From contig RQOL01000673.1 in NCBI GenBank assembly GCA_013076295.1, forward strand, positions 1-64,000: a stretch of DNA of 64,000 nt. Direction: 5' to 3'. This DNA comes from Sanderia malayensis. Lineage: Eukaryota; Cnidaria; Scyphozoa; Semaeostomeae; Pelagiidae. Positions 23,427 to 35,902 of the stretch are shown here, piece by piece (position 1 is the stretch's first letter; every line of letters starts with the position of its first letter). The translations under genes and the position numbers were made by a program. The notes under the pieces were generated by a model. It saw only the letters and a program-made list of their open reading frames with translations. It was not told the origin of the DNA and did no database searches.

Positions 23427-25652
23427 AGCGATATTTAAAGCACACTTTAAACACATTGCAGAGTGAAGTACCTTACTCAATAATCCTTCATTCTTGTCTT
23501 TGACACCATGAAAAGTAAAGCTAATAACGCCACATATATGCGACATCCATCCTCCCCCCATATCTTCAAATAATGCATATTGATTATACATTTTGAACGG
23601 TAACTATTGTATGATTTTTTTTCCTTCTGTGCCAACGATTTTCATATATCGCAAGTTGTTAGTCAAAAGATGTCCTTGAAGTTTTCAAAATGGCTCGGAA
23701 TTTGTGGTCTCTTTAATTTTAGATAAGAACTCCATATTGACAGTTGAAAACTTTACCTAGCATTTATTCTGCAGTTTTTGGTAAGCATCTCAATGCGAGC
23801 ACCAACCTGCTCTTAGGCAATGGTAAACATCCAAGAGTTTTTTCAAGGGTCTTTTATCTGTCAATCTATTCACAATAATAACGAATATTTAGCAGAATAT
23901 TTAATAGGTATTTTATTCCATAAGTTCAATGAATCGCAGAGCGAAAGAAGTACATTCCAGATATATATATAAGATGAAGTCATGCTGTAGCTATGAATAT
24001 GCCATACAATCTATTGAATACAAAGAATTTGCTTTATGCATTCTTAAATTTATACTATATTAACTGCAAACAACTTATAAACATTATAATTATTTGGATT
24101 CCATAATACACCCGCAAATAATAATTAGGTTGAGGGCAAATCTTATATAACCATTGTACTGTTAATAGTATGCAAGCTTAAAATGTCTTGCAACGATGTT
24201 GCTATGTAGCTTATTCCATATACATAAAAGCTATTATTCAGCCACTTTTCTGGCCTGATCCTCCTCATTCATTCTTCATAACTCGGTGTTTCCATTGATT
24301 ATGTTCGACAACGAATGAATGAATTCCACCTTATGAATTATCTAACTAGGTCAATAAAGTACACTGCTTTTCCTGCCTAATGTGGTGTTGCTTTTGAGCT
24401 TCGGCATCATACAGATGTTTATCAAGTCCAATTTAAATAGTTAAATTCCAAATTTTTGTGGTATCATATAAAAAGATTAGGCAATATCACTGACAATATA
24501 CAACATACTTTTATATACGAGGGTGTATTACGGAGGTTTCTCTTGTTAGTGTTGCATTGTGCTATGAACACAAACTGGTCACTTCTTTCACAGCTTTCAC
24601 TGCGGCTTTCTTTGAAAATGAAGTTATTTTGTTTAAAAAGCTTGGATTCACAAGATTGTTTTCATTTTATGAAATGCTAACCAATGTTATTACGGCTTTA
24701 ACTTTACTCCTCCCAGGAGTTCATAAACATGAATTTCTATGAAGACCATCTGTACGTTAATTTTGATGTCAATCTTATAACTCAAACATCAAACAATGCC
24801 AGTCCACAGGAGCTCTCCATTACAGACACAGCACCGCTAACTAGTGCCACTGATGCATGTTAGAGAAGATATCAACGCTAGCTGCGAGAATCTAGGTTCA
24901 GTGAAAAAGACAAAGTAACCATTTACAGTTGAAATTAAAATCACAGTAGTACATTAATTCCCAAAAATTTTGGAGGGTTTAATTTTGGACGTCTAATTTT
25001 GGGACACAAAATTTCGGGCTGAAAATCATGATTTTACACAATTTCAGACAAGAATTTCGGACAACATGTAAAGAGACTCGCAGGGCTTTCGGATAGTATC
25101 TTCAAGGTTCATAACACAACATACAATGAGATCTTCAACAAAACACACAACACCAATGATTGAATACATGAATACAGTTCTAGTTTGCATCGAAATCGAG
25201 GATAGTTGATAATGAAACTTGGGAATTCTCAGATGAACCATTTCCAAACACAAAACGACATGAATCAGGGAACTTAGAGGAAGCTGAGCTGCTGCTAATC
25301 ATGCTTGATGATGATCATATTGACGACGAGAATCAATCAACCTAGTCAAATGTTGAGAGGAATCCTGCTATATTCCTATTGGATGCCCTGAAGAAAACGT
25401 TGCCTCTGTTATAGAGTTTTCTGTCTGACTGCACCTGGCATGCATTTTTAAGCGATGGCTAACAAAGCCAAATATTTTCACACTGGCTTGCTATCTCTAT
25501 AATACTAAAATTTGAGCGGTAAGGGTGTTGCGCTCAAAGGCTTCCCTTCGCCCGTTTTGTACCCACGGTTCCGAGAATCTGGCCGCTCCATTTAATTCCA
25601 AAACTACTCGGACGTTTTCCCAGTGACGTGTATTTTTGCAACACCTTATTGC
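23427..25652. other. Long region without supported gene
   Basis: Only short frames with no recognisable domain are present. A repeat similar to one at 30404-30508, in opposite orientation, is at 24946-25070 (AATTCCCAAAAATTTTGG). Confidence 0.5.
24946..25070 (+). repeat. AT-rich short interspersed repeat
   Basis: The sequence contains TACATTAATTCCCAAAAATT, TTTAATTTTGG and AAAATTTCGGGCTGAAA. A reversed relative is at 30404-30508. It may be a MITE; ends are not fixed. Confidence 0.45.
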
Positions 25653-25970
25653 TTTTTCGAAATTCCTTTTCATTTTCGAGATATTTCCAAATTTCTAACT
25701 CGAAAATTCTTCGCCCTTTGTTTTCCCGTAAAAAGGCCTTTCTCTTTCGTGTGAGAGAAGGGAGTAATGTTGTCTCCCCTCTACCGTTTTTCTGCATCGC
25801 CTAATCTTTTCAAAACCACTTAGATGTCTTCCCCTTCCACTGGACAAGCCTAGAAATTATTTTTTTCCCGAAATTCCTTATCGTTTCTGAGATATTTCCA
25901 ATTTTCTAATTCGAAAATTTTTCGCCCTTTGTTTTCCGTCAACGAGGCCTTTCTCTTTTGTGTGAGAGGA
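25653..25970. repeat. Diverged ~110-bp direct repeat pair
   Basis: 25653-25760 and 25862-25970 share CGAAATTCCTT, GAGATATTTCCAA, TTCTAA(C/T)TCGAAAATT, TTCGCCCTTTG and GGCCTTTCTCTTT in the same order. No protein is recognised in either. Confidence 0.7.
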
Positions 25971-26499
25971 TGGAGTGTGTGCTGTTCTTTCGCCTTTTGT
26001 TTTGCGTGCAGGGGGACACGTGTCCAGAGCTTTGATGCGTACTGAACCTTTTGAATCGAACAATACGTGTTGTGCTTAGTGACCCCCTGACCATTACGGC
26101 GTCTGGAAGTTACTCTGTTACTTGTTACTTGTTACTCTGGCTTTTCGTTGACAAGGAAAGTGTGCAATTGATTTTTCATTTTCCAATTTCGAACTTGGGA
26201 GGGCAGGCAAACCGAATGGATTTATTTTGTTGGATGGCTGTTTTATTTTTGCTGCCGTTTTACTCGAGATTTCCAACTAAAAGCTTCAGGATTTAACTGG
26301 TAAGTGGCTAAGTTGTTTCTGTTGGCCTTTACTAAATTTCTTTGTGCATTCTTATCTTGGTTTCAATATATTCAGGTCGACTGGTTTTTAGAAATTTTTA
26401 CGCGCTCTAAAGTTCTAAATAATTTTTTGCTTTAGAAATCCCCACTGTAATAAATCGAATACTAACACGATGAATTATCAAATTCTGCTTTTATAATTA
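25971..26499. other. Region without supported gene
   Basis: An open frame at 26051-26296 has a hydrophobic segment but no recognisable family. It may be an upstream exon for the repeated exon-like units that follow. Confidence 0.4.
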
Positions 26500-27590
26500 C
26501 AGGTCTGGATGCAATGATCTAAATAAGGAATTTCAGAAACACCAATTTCGTGATTTCACTCAACTGAAAGCCTTCAAAGCACGTGGTGCAGTTGTCTAAA
26601 AGCTACTTTACCCTCAATTGCCATCAACTGGAATTTTACTTGAATGTTACTCTTCAGAACTATTACGAGCAGAACTCTACTGGTAAGTGGCTAAGTTGTT
26701 TCTATTTCCCTTTGCTAAATTTCTTTGTATCCTTTTTATCCTGTTTTCAAGTTATTCTGATGGGCTGGTTTATAGAAATTTTTGCCCGCTCTAAATTTCT
26801 AAATAATTCTTTGCTTTCCAAATCTCCACTATATCAAATCGAATACTAAACCGATGAATGACGAGATTCTGTGTTTTTAATAACAGGTTTGGATACAACG
26901 ATCTAAATCAGGAATTCCAGAAACAGGATTTCGGGATTTCACTAAACAGAAGGCGTTCAAAGCACGTGGTGCAGTTGTCTAAAAGCGATTTTGCCCTCCC
27001 TTGCCACCAACTGGAATTTTACTTGAATGTTACTTTTCAGAACTGTTACGAGCAGAATTCTACTGGTAAGTGTCTAAGTTGTTTCTATTTCCCTTTACTA
27101 AATTTCTTTGTATCCTTTTTATCCTGTTTTCAAGTTATTCTGATAGGCTGGTTTATAGAAATTTTTGCCCGTTCTAAATTTATAAATAATTCTTTGCTTT
27201 ACAAATCTCCACTATATCAAATCGAATACTAAACTGATGAATGACGAGATTCTGTGTTTTTAATAACAGGCTTGGATACAACGATCTAAATCACGAATTT
27301 CAGAAACAGCAATTTTGGGATTTCACTCAACCGAAGGCGTTCTAAATTCTAAACACGTGGAGTTGCCTAAAAGCTATTTTGCTGAATTACGATTGCCGAC
27401 TTGCCATCCGCCTGCTAACATTGTGGATTCATCGTTCAAGCACATCAATTTCTTTCTGGATCAGATAAACGCTGGAAAGGTTTGCTTCAATTCCACGTGG
27501 ATTCTAAAAGTGCCTGTCACTGAGCATGATTCGCTATTCAAAACACGAAAGTTGTGGATTTTGGCCTGTGAAAGATGTGAGTAAATTGTT
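26500..27590 (+). repeat. Tandem exon-like units (two and a half, ~380 bp)
   Basis: Three blocks begin at about 26504, 26886 and 27270 after an acceptor-like AATNACAG, and share NDLN-x-EFQK and CHQLEFYLNVT codons followed by a GTAAGT donor (26685, 27066). The second unit is open through the putative exon; the first has a frame change and the third diverges into VCFNSTWILKVPVTEHDSLF (about 27481) before a GTGAGT at 27576. The pattern suggests duplicated exons of an unknown gene. I do not recognise the protein. Confidence 0.55.
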
Positions 27591-27885
27591 TAAAAACTTT
27601 CATGATCTGCTGTATTTAAAAGCCCTTATATTTAATCATTTTCGACTGGTACCTGGGTATTTAGAAGCATTGAACTTCGGGGCCCCTCTAAAATTTTCAT
27701 AATAGGCTTTCGTATTGCTTCCATGGAATTCGTGTAGTTATAAACATGCGTTATTGAGTGCCAACTGGTGTACTAAAATTGTGTACTCTTTAATCGAAAT
27801 TTCGAATGAAATTGATAAATTCAGTCCGAATCTGCTTTCTCATATTATGTACTCACAAATCTGATCCTTTGTTGACAATGTTTCT

Positions 27886-28290
27886 CTGCATGGGGTTCGA
27901 GTTCAGGCGTTTCTGCCACACTGGCTAAAATAGCTGCTGAAATTTGTGCATCGTGAAAAACATGGACCCGGAACAACTTGGAATGGCAATCGGGGCTCGG
28001 GATTACATGCACCGTGTTCTCGGGAGAGATTTGATCTGGGTTTTCTAAATTGTTTATTCCTTAATCAAAATCTCGAATCCAGTGGATCAATTCATTCGCA
28101 ATGGTTCTCTGATATTACTCGCAAACTTGACCTATTGTTCACGGAACTTCCTCTCTGCGTGGGTTTTGAGTTGAAGCGTTTCTGCCACGCTGAATAAAGT
28201 GCTGGATTTCTCGCATCACGGGAAAACACGGACCTGGAATAACCTGGAATGAGAACCGGGGCTCGGGAATTCCATGGACCGTGTGTTCGG
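27886..28290. repeat. Diverged direct repeat of ~138 bp
   Basis: 27886-28025 and 28152-28290 share GCGTTTCTGCCAC, ACATGGACC/ACACGGACC, GGGGCTCGGGA and GGACCGTGTG-like blocks, with a spacing of about 266 bp. The coding frame at 27946 is not supported. Confidence 0.6.
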
Positions 28291-28365
28291 GGAATGGATG
28301 TAACTAATAAAACTTGCATAATTTCAATTGAAAGTATATTACTTTTTGTGTCCATCCCAATTTTT

Positions 28366-29127
28366 TGACGATCACTGTTCCACTCAGATCGAAGGCCCAA
28401 ACAACAGAAACCCACCCCAACTTTGTTGAAGATTACTGTCCCGCTCAGATCGAAGGCCAAAACAACAGAAACCACCCCAATTTTTGTTGAAGATTACTGT
28501 CCCGCTCAGGTCGAAGGCCAAAACAACAGAAACCGACCCGATTTTGTTGAAGATTACTGTCCCGCTCAGATTGAAGGCCCAAACAACAGAAACCCACCCC
28601 AAGTTTTGTTGAAGATTACTGTCCCGCTCAGATCGAAGGTGAAAACAACAGAAACCCACCCCAATTTTTGTTGAAGATTACTGTCCCGCTCAGGTCGAAG
28701 GCCAAAACAACAGAAACCACCCCAATTTTTTGAAGATCACTGCTGTCCCACTCAGATGGAAGGCCAAAACAACAGAAACCCACCCATTTTGTTGAAGATC
28801 ACTGTCCCGCTCAGGTCGAAGGCCAAAACAACAAACCCACCCCACTTTTGTTGAAGATCGCTGTCCCACTCAGATGAAGGCCAAAACAACAGAAACCCAC
28901 CCCATTTTTGTTGAGATCACTGTTCCACTCAGTTGAAGGCCAAAACAACAGAAACCCACCCCACTTTTTTGAAGATCGCTGTTCCACTCAGATCGAAGGC
29001 CAAAACAACAGAAACCCACCCCACTTTTGTTCAAGATCGCTGTTCCTCTCAGATCGAAAGCCAAAATAACAGAAACCCACCCCACTTTTGTTCAAGATCG
29101 CTGTTCCACTCACATCAAAGGCCAACA
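28366..29127. repeat. Minisatellite, ~61-bp unit, about 12 copies
   Basis: Units read, roughly, GTTGAAGATTACTGTCCCGC, TCAGATCGAAGGCCAAAAC and AACAGAAACCCACCCCA. Unit length varies from about 57 to 63 bp by small indels, mostly in the T run after CACCCCA. Frames on both strands are repeat translations. It ends 31 bp before Helitron-like element H1. Confidence 0.9.
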
Positions 29128-29210
29128 TATTACTATTATATATTACTATTAATAATATCTAATATTACTATTCTGCGATGTCACGTGATGACGCACTTTC
29201 CATGCCAAAA

Positions 29211-29266
29211 ACAATAGATTCGACCCGAAACAATAGGTCGAACGCCCAAAAACAATGGGCCGAAAC
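29211..29266 (+). repeat. Iteron-like triplet in H1
   Basis: ACAATAGATTCGAC, ACAATAGGTCGAAC and ACAATGGGCCGAAAC lie at 29211, 29230 and 29252. All four Helitron-like elements keep them at the same place, about 50-110 bp from the 5' end. Confidence 0.7.
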
Positions 29267-29919
29267 GGCGAACCGTGTAATCACAAAGGCTTTTTTGTAT
29301 GTGAGTAAATGGCAATGAAATTCACACTGAATGTTTACTTTATTAATTTAACCAGGGTAATGGATTTTGTTTTTCGATTTTCTCCTGAAATTTTGAATTA
29401 TTCCACTAATTATTCTGCTAATTTGTGCTATCAAAAAACTACAGTTTACGCTGGCGAAACTTCCAAATTCGCGTCCCGAACTCCATTGTCGAACATAGTA
29501 TTCGCTGTTCATGTGACCTGTTTCGCCTTTTGCTGTAATTTGATTGGCTCTTTCGCGACTTCACGTGAACAGTCACGCGTATTTCGTTATCATGCAAATT
29601 TGCCCTCGGGTTGAACAGCAGGTACTTTTGGAGAAGACGCGTGTTTTTGTTTTGAACACAAAGGATAACTCGGCGCCTTTCAAAGTGTTTTACGACCTGA
29701 ATTATTTTTGTAAAGACTTGCTAATTGTTTGAGAGACCTCTGGAAAATTACAGGAAACAATTCAGAACACAGGTGATAGCTTTGTTTTGTTTTTTGATTG
29801 AGATGGTTGTAGTTTTTGTAGTAGGCGACCGCCATTGTTGCTTCGGCATGCTTGCGACGCTTAGGCCTAATGTCAGCAAGCCCAAAGTTTTAATAAACAA
29901 ATTATGATAAGGGGTTATC

Positions 29920-30285
29920 AGGCGAGCGAAGCGAGCCAAACTGTTGCAAGAGGAGTAGGCAGAGGCATGAGCGAAGCGAATGCAGCGCACGAAGTGCGCC
30001 CTATCAGTCAATGTTTCTTGATAATAGATAGACAGGCGAGCGCAGCGAGCTAACCCATTGTACGTGGGGTTGAAAGAGGCATGAGCGAAGCGAATGCAGC
30101 GCACGAAGTGTGCCCTACCAGTCAATGTTTCTTGATAATAGATAGACAGGCGAGCGCAGCGAGCTAACCCATTGTAAGTGGGGTTGAAAGGGGCATGAGC
30201 GAAGCGAATGCAGCGCACAAAGTGCGCAAACCAGATTAAGCTTTTGTTACTTGACGGGCTGGGGCGAACGAGCGAAGCGAGTGAT
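29920..30285 (+). repeat. GNA-hairpin tandem array of H1
   Basis: About three units. Each has GAGCGCAGCGAGC or GAGCGAAGCGAGC, GAGCGAAGCGAATGC, and GCGCACGAAGTGCGC, separated by ACCCATTGTACGTGGGGTTG and a TCAATGTTTCTTGATAATAG spacer. Confidence 0.85.
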
Positions 30286-30403
30286 GACCCCTAGCTTCTA
30301 TTGTGTTCTGCGTGTAAGGGACATTCCAGTCACTTTCCAACTTTTTGCTTGATCAATAAAACATATCGGAAGTATAAAGAAATATACTGCGCAACTTTAT
30401 TGG

Positions 30404-30508
30404 CAGTAAAATTTCAGATTGTAAAAATTTCAGACGGTTAAATTTTGGGACTGTATATTTCTCCGAAAATTAAACCATCTGAAATTTTTGGGGATTAATG
30501 TAGTATAA
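30404..30508 (-). repeat. AT-rich short interspersed repeat, second copy
   Basis: It contains TTTCAGACGGTTAAATTTTG and its approximate inverse ATTAAACCATCTGAAATTTT, so it is partly palindromic. It resembles 24946-25070 in reverse. Confidence 0.5.
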
Positions 30509-31610
30509 TTTTTAAGGACTTTTAATCGATTATATAGTTTTAGCTCCTTACAGTTTTGCTTTTTAGTTATACATATTATACATAATAATCATTTTGGTTA
30601 CTGTTTTAAATATGAAATGTTTGAGAAAAAGAAAATAACTATAACGAAATAAAAAATGACAAAATTGCTCAGATGTTCCTTGTGTGATCGTGCTCATTGT
30701 CCCGCCCTGTCCCAGCGTGCCTAGCATCTAGTATGGCACTTCACGTCGTTTGTTGTTTCAACAAGTTTACATTTCATTCAATGGGAAATTTCCAGTGATA
30801 TCATACCTGGTAGTCTCATTCCAAATCAAAAGTGAATGTTTAAATCTGAGGCAAAAACCTTATATGGGCAGGTAAACAGAAACACAGAACACAGATCACA
30901 GACACAAAGCACAACATTTTCCCCCCATCACCAATATCTACTCGCTTGTGCATTTGCTTCGCAAGTCAAAAACTAAAGCAGATGGAATGCCGTTTGTAGT
31001 AATGATAAAGGATTGTTGTTCTCAAAAATTCTTGCCTCATGGTAGTATGGTAGCACCTTCGTTAATTTCAAAAATGCATTTCGCTTGATGTTACAACAAC
31101 GAAATATCTACTATGATATATATTTGTTGAGTTATCTGTTAAAAACAAAAAACAATATTCTTAACACTTAGAAAAGATATTGCAAAATATAGATACAGTT
31201 TCAATTATACGGAAGCAGACATTCTGAAATAGTTCCACAACTATGACGATGGCCAAATCGGGCATTTTCGATGGTCTTGCATGTAAGCGAGGTTAAGGAC
31301 TCCAAAACACGTGTTGTGTAATATGCTAAACATAATAAATAAAAAAAACAATAGTTAGGCCTTCATTTTTTTATTTTGTGTATCAGTGAAAGTTAAAGTC
31401 TCTTCACTTGTATGTAACTCTTTTATAATGACATACCCACACAACACCCGCTTTCCCTGGCACAACGTTTTGTCACTGTCCACAATTAACCACAGGCCTA
31501 TTCTCTGTTCTATTCTCGTTTACATGCCGCCAGTGCTCGGCCACTGGTGAAATCTCAACATTTCTAGTTCTATTTTTTACCTCCTGGATGAGATAATAAA
31601 TTTTTTATGA
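30509..31610. other. Region without supported gene
   Basis: AT-rich, no coding or RNA feature seen. Confidence 0.5.
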
Positions 31611-32985
31611 TCTAATATATATATTCAACGGAGTCACCTGATAACGCATTTTCCTTGCCAAAGACAATAGATTCGACCCAATACAATAGGTCGAACGCCC
31701 CAAAACAATTGGCCGAAGCAGTGAACCGTGTAATCAAAAAGGCTTTTTTGTTTCTACATTTATTGGGCTAAATTTCAAATGGAAAGTGCCATTTATTAAT
31801 CAGACCAAGGTTATCTATTTTTGGTTTAGGTTTTTCAAAGTTCTTTTGAATTATTCCATAAATCATTCCACAAATTGTGCTATCACGAAAAAACTACAGT
31901 TTGCGGTGGCAAAATTTCCAAATTTGCGTTGCGAACTCCATATTCGAAGAGAGTATTTGCCCTTCACGTGGCCCGTTTCGCCTTTTTCTGCAATTTAATT
32001 GGCTCCTTTTGCACGACCCATGTGGGTTGTCGATAGTTTTTCGTTTTTCGCCTTCGGCTTGCAACAGGTACTTTTGGGGAAAACACGTCTTTTTGTTTTG
32101 CACACAAAGGGCGTTTTTCAAAGTGTTTTACCACCTGAATTATCTTTGCAAAAAGCTGCCATTTGTTTCAAAGATCCTGGAGGGTTGCAGGAAACAATTG
32201 GGAACACAGGTAATAGCTTTGTTTAGTATTTTGAGTTGAAGTAGTTGTAGCTTTTGTAGTAGGCGTTGCTTCGGCATGCTTGGAACGCTTAGGCCCAATG
32301 AAAACAAAGTCAAACTTATGAATTTTCAGGCAAGTAAATTTAAACTTTTGACAAGTGTTTGTATGTTTGTATAGTATGTATAGTATGTTTGTATAGTAGG
32401 CATAGTAGGTATAGTATGTTTGTATAGTAGGCAAAGTAGGCATAGTATGTTTTTATAATAGGTATAGTAGGTATTGTATGTTTTTATAGTAGGTTTATAG
32501 TAGGTTATAGTAGGTATGTATAGTAGGTTTATAGTAGGTATGTATGTATGTCAGTATGTGTGTATGTAGGTATGGGCATGAGCGTAAGCGAATGCAGTGC
32601 ACGAAAAGCGCCCTATCAGTCAATGTTTCTTGATAAAAGATAGACAGGCGAGCGCAGCCAGCTAACCCAATGTACGTGGGCCTGAAAGGGGCATGAGCGT
32701 AAGCGAATGCAGCACACAAAGTGCGCCCTATCAGTCAAAGTTTCTTGATAATGGATAGACAGACGAGCACAGCGAGTCAACCCTATGTACGTGGGGCTGA
32801 AAGGGGCATGAGCATAAGCGAAATCAGCGCACGAAATGCGCCCTATCAGTCAAAGTTTTTTTATAATAGATAGACAGGCGAGCGCAGCGAGCTAACCAAT
32901 TGTACATGGGGTTGAAAGAGGCATGCGGTTAGCGAAAGCAGCGCAAGAAGTGTGCCTATCAGGCAATGTTTCTTGATAATATACA
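31611..32985 (+). mobile_element. Helitron-like element H2, 3'-truncated
   Basis: It starts TCTAATATATATATTCAACG after an A (31610). The iteron-like repeats (about 31664-31725) and the internal segment match H1. The middle has a degenerate GTATGTTTGTATAGTAGG microsatellite (32352-32575). About four hairpin units follow, with more substitutions than in the other elements, and the CTAG end is missing. It is the oldest-looking member. Confidence 0.65.
32352..32575. repeat. Degenerate TATG/TAGG microsatellite within H2
   Basis: Runs of GTATGTTTGTATAGTAGG and GTATGTATG. It has no counterpart in H1, H3 or H4. Confidence 0.8.
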
Positions 32986-34862
32986 ACATATATATTATAT
33001 ATAGTATGATAGAAGATATTATTGGATGATTTTATTTACATATAGTAGGAGACAGTATAGTATTGCATGGTCATGTATAGTATCTTTTGGTATGTAGCAT
33101 TGTATTTATATTTTATTTTTAGTGTTGCATTTAATAGCAAGTTCAAGCAGTTTTTAAGTCTTTGTAGGCAATCATATGTGCTCCAATTTGATAATTTATT
33201 TCTATACTTTGTAGTACCCTTCGTTGATAAATACACAGAGAATGAAGAAAATGCACAATTGATGAATGATATTAAGAACACACAACAAAGGTTCAAAGGA
33301 CATGACTTGAATTTATAACTTATAGTTGTAATTTATAGTTGTAACAAAAACTGTATATCTTACAACATAAATGTACTATTTACCTGAATATGATTTACCA
33401 GCAGTGAATCGTGCAACATTACATATGCTTCTCTTGAAAAGTTTTCCTTTTCTGTAGTCATTTCTCATAACTAAATTTCGACTATCAGGCCACTACCAGG
33501 GTGTTTCTACCCACATACTAACAATATTTATGCATTCTGTGACATTTCCAGGAGGCCTCCATTTCAGTTATCTATATTTTATTCTACGAGGCCATCTTCA
33601 CTCTGTTGCTGTGGTATTCATATTCAAAATTTTCTTCACAATACAACACGCCAAAAATATTTTCTGTTTGTCTTCCACCATTGTCAAAAGCAGAGCCACA
33701 GTCAACAGGTAAAATGTTTTCACCTCACTACTGATATTTTATACCTTTAAATATTAATAAAGACAATTACAAATAATACCCGAATTTTTATTGCATGCAT
33801 AACTATTTCCATGTATTTAATTATTCCTGATTCTTTTCCAGTCTTCGTTTAGTTTTCCGATTGTTTTCCTTGAACCTTCCTACTAAAGAAACAAATATTT
33901 CGGTATGTACTTTCAGTTCAATGTTACTTGGATAATGAGATTCTCTTTACATTCTCTTCAGATGGAAATGAATGAAGATGATGCAGTTGGATTCTCACCA
34001 TGACTTTTTCTCTTCTCGTCAAGCTACTACTTGGCATACCATTGCCATGATGTAATGATATAATTCGATTTCACATGCAATTTCTCCCTCCTACCTTTTT
34101 ACCTCTCTGAAGGACGAAGGGGAATTCAACCTCGAACCAGGGCCCTTCCAGCTTCGCTGACATGGCCCTGGTACCGACCTCGCAAAAATGCACTGTGATT
34201 GGCTAACCAATTAACAATAGAAATTTCATAAGTTAGTGACCCGGGGAATTTCAAGAATTAATTTTAATGAAGGCAGGAAAATGTGCCAACATGTGAGAGA
34301 AAACGTGACCCTGCACTGTTGTTATTTACTATGCTTCACGAGTAAAACCCTAACAAGAATTTTAAAAACCTTTCGATGATGACAGGAGAAAATTATATAC
34401 AGGTGATAGCATAATTTCTTTCTTTCACTCTGAGATATTTTCAAATTTACTTTGGCCTGTCTGCAGGCCTAGGCCAACAAAAACGTATGATTTTTGGACT
34501 CATTTGTTTTTAATTTTGAGGCTTAAAGCTTTGAAAATTATTATTAACATCAATTTTAAAGCTGTATATCAATTAGTTCGGTAGTTGGAAACAAATAGTT
34601 CGGGGCATAGGTGAAGGCCAATTTTGCTCAACATAAATAATTGTTATTGTTGTACTCCTCCCAAATGAAAGTTTGCTTTGTCAATTTATGAATTCAGTTT
34701 CAAAACACTTTTGATAAATATTCTTTCCGGTCTTATCTTCACTTGGAATATTGTTTTTAATTATGTGAATTACATGCACCTGTTGCTCAAAAATTACGAT
34801 TGAATTCGAAAACAACCGATATAATCACTTTCAATTTCCGTGTGTTTGGTGATGATGGGCAC
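32986..34862. other. Region without supported gene
   Basis: Short frames at 33067-33318 and 33530-33712 have no recognisable domain; spaced acceptor-like and donor-like sites occur near 33840-33960, but no exon can be named. Confidence 0.45.
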
Positions 34863-35026
34863 GATGGGCTCGATATTTGTTTTTTTGACTTCGATGATTA
34901 GAAACCAGTCGGCGCATTATGGCATTTTAGTTTGAAAGGTTTGCGATGACTTGCAGCTGTGGGGAGGAATTACAAAATTCCCATGTAGTAGCTGCTCGCT
35001 GTGCTCAGTGGCGGCGGCCGTAGGCC
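34863..35026 (+). repeat. Inverted repeat arm, left
   Basis: Begins GATGGGCTCGATATTTGTTT and pairs with 37036-37201 in opposite orientation at roughly 80-85 percent identity by eye. Confidence 0.8.
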
Positions 35027-35125
35027 GTGCAATGTTAAAACTGTACGGGAACTGGACGGGGATGACAAGAAGAGCATCAAAACATGATTAAAGATTGTTA
35101 GATTTATGTGTGAAACTGGGAAAAT

Positions 35126-35468
35126 ATGCCATATCGATGTGTTTTGCTAGCCCATGGAAATACACCCGATAAATCAGATTTTGCATGGCTTCACAAAATT
35201 CTGCTTTATCAGGATGATCGCCCTAAAACTGTAAGGAGATGGATAGATTTCTTCAATTTGCAACAACGGAAGAAATTCTATGGACGCACGCATCATCATG
35301 AATGAAATAAATCAAACAACAAAGAGCGATAAATTCGGTACAATAACGAAATTCATGTGTAGTAATAAGGAATCGTGTTGCAGATTTTCTACACTTGCTG
35401 TTCCAAATGAAAATCGAATCTTTTCAGGCTTCTTCAAACCCCAAAGGTTTAGACTGACACGGATATGA
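35126..35468 (+). pseudogene. Degenerate THAP-domain-like coding sequence
   Basis: A 59-codon frame starts MPYRCVLLAHGNTPDK at 35126 and includes DDRPKTVRRWIDF. In THAP zinc fingers the order is MP-x-x-C, a second Cys near residue 10, NTPD, then a D-x-RP...W block. Here residue 10 is His. A later frame (35280-35468) ends FSGFFKPQRFRLTRI, which could be the HFKP end of the domain with its Cys and His lost. Several changes make it non-functional if the reading is right. It might be from a P-element-like or host THAP gene. Confidence 0.4.
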
Positions 35469-35902
35469 TCGCCTAAATTATATTGCGTATATTGAATTTT
35501 GATAACCACTTTTACTTCATCAGATACACAACAAAAAGGTAATAATTCAGATCCAGTCAAATGCCCAGAAAGTTTTCTTTCGACATTTCTTTTCTTGCTC
35601 AAATCTCTTCCATGGCTTTGAGTGAAAGAGTTCTCAGCCACAGGATCAAATGCATCAGGTTCTCCTTCGTCGGTATCACTATCATCGGTCTGCTTTACTC
35701 TACGATACAATCGATCCTATCCCCTCGCCATCTTCGCATTCCTCGGCACTGCAATCCCTACTGTCATGAACTACTATCCAACTAACAATGTTCATTTATG
35801 GAAACTTTCTACTCAATTCGATCACCAACGTTGCACAAATACCCACGAATACACAAAACGAGACAGACACACCAAAGCGCAAACACTATTTATTATACTG
35901 AA
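35469..35902. other. Region left of H3
   Basis: A minus frame (35710-35312) with an acidic stretch SDTDEGEPDAFDPVAENS might be an exon of an unknown gene. It overlaps the THAP-like stretch on the other strand, so at most one is real. Confidence 0.35.

Larger units (their letters stand above)
29158..30294 (+). mobile_element. Helitron-like element H1
   Basis: The element starts TCTAATATTACTATTCTGC after an A and ends GTGATGACCCCTAG. H1-H4 share these termini. The 5' part has CACGTGATGACGCAC, three iteron-like repeats, and a CCAAT-rich segment. The 3' part is an array of ~113-bp units (29920-30240). TC at the start, CTAG at the end and lack of a target duplication are Helitron traits. Here the base after CTAG is C and not T. 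There is no Rep-helicase ORF, so it is non-autonomous. Confidence 0.7.

Noticed and set aside
28423..28674. Open frames of 83-127 aa on both strands over the minisatellite
   Set aside because: They are translations of a ~61-bp repeat with variable unit length; no family match and both strands are open equally.
28366..29127. CRISPR-like array
   Set aside because: Units are contiguous tandem repeats without unique spacers, in a eukaryotic setting.
35312..35710. 132-aa minus-strand acidic protein
   Set aside because: No family recognised, starts at a non-ATG codon and overlaps the THAP-like frame; kept only as a remark.
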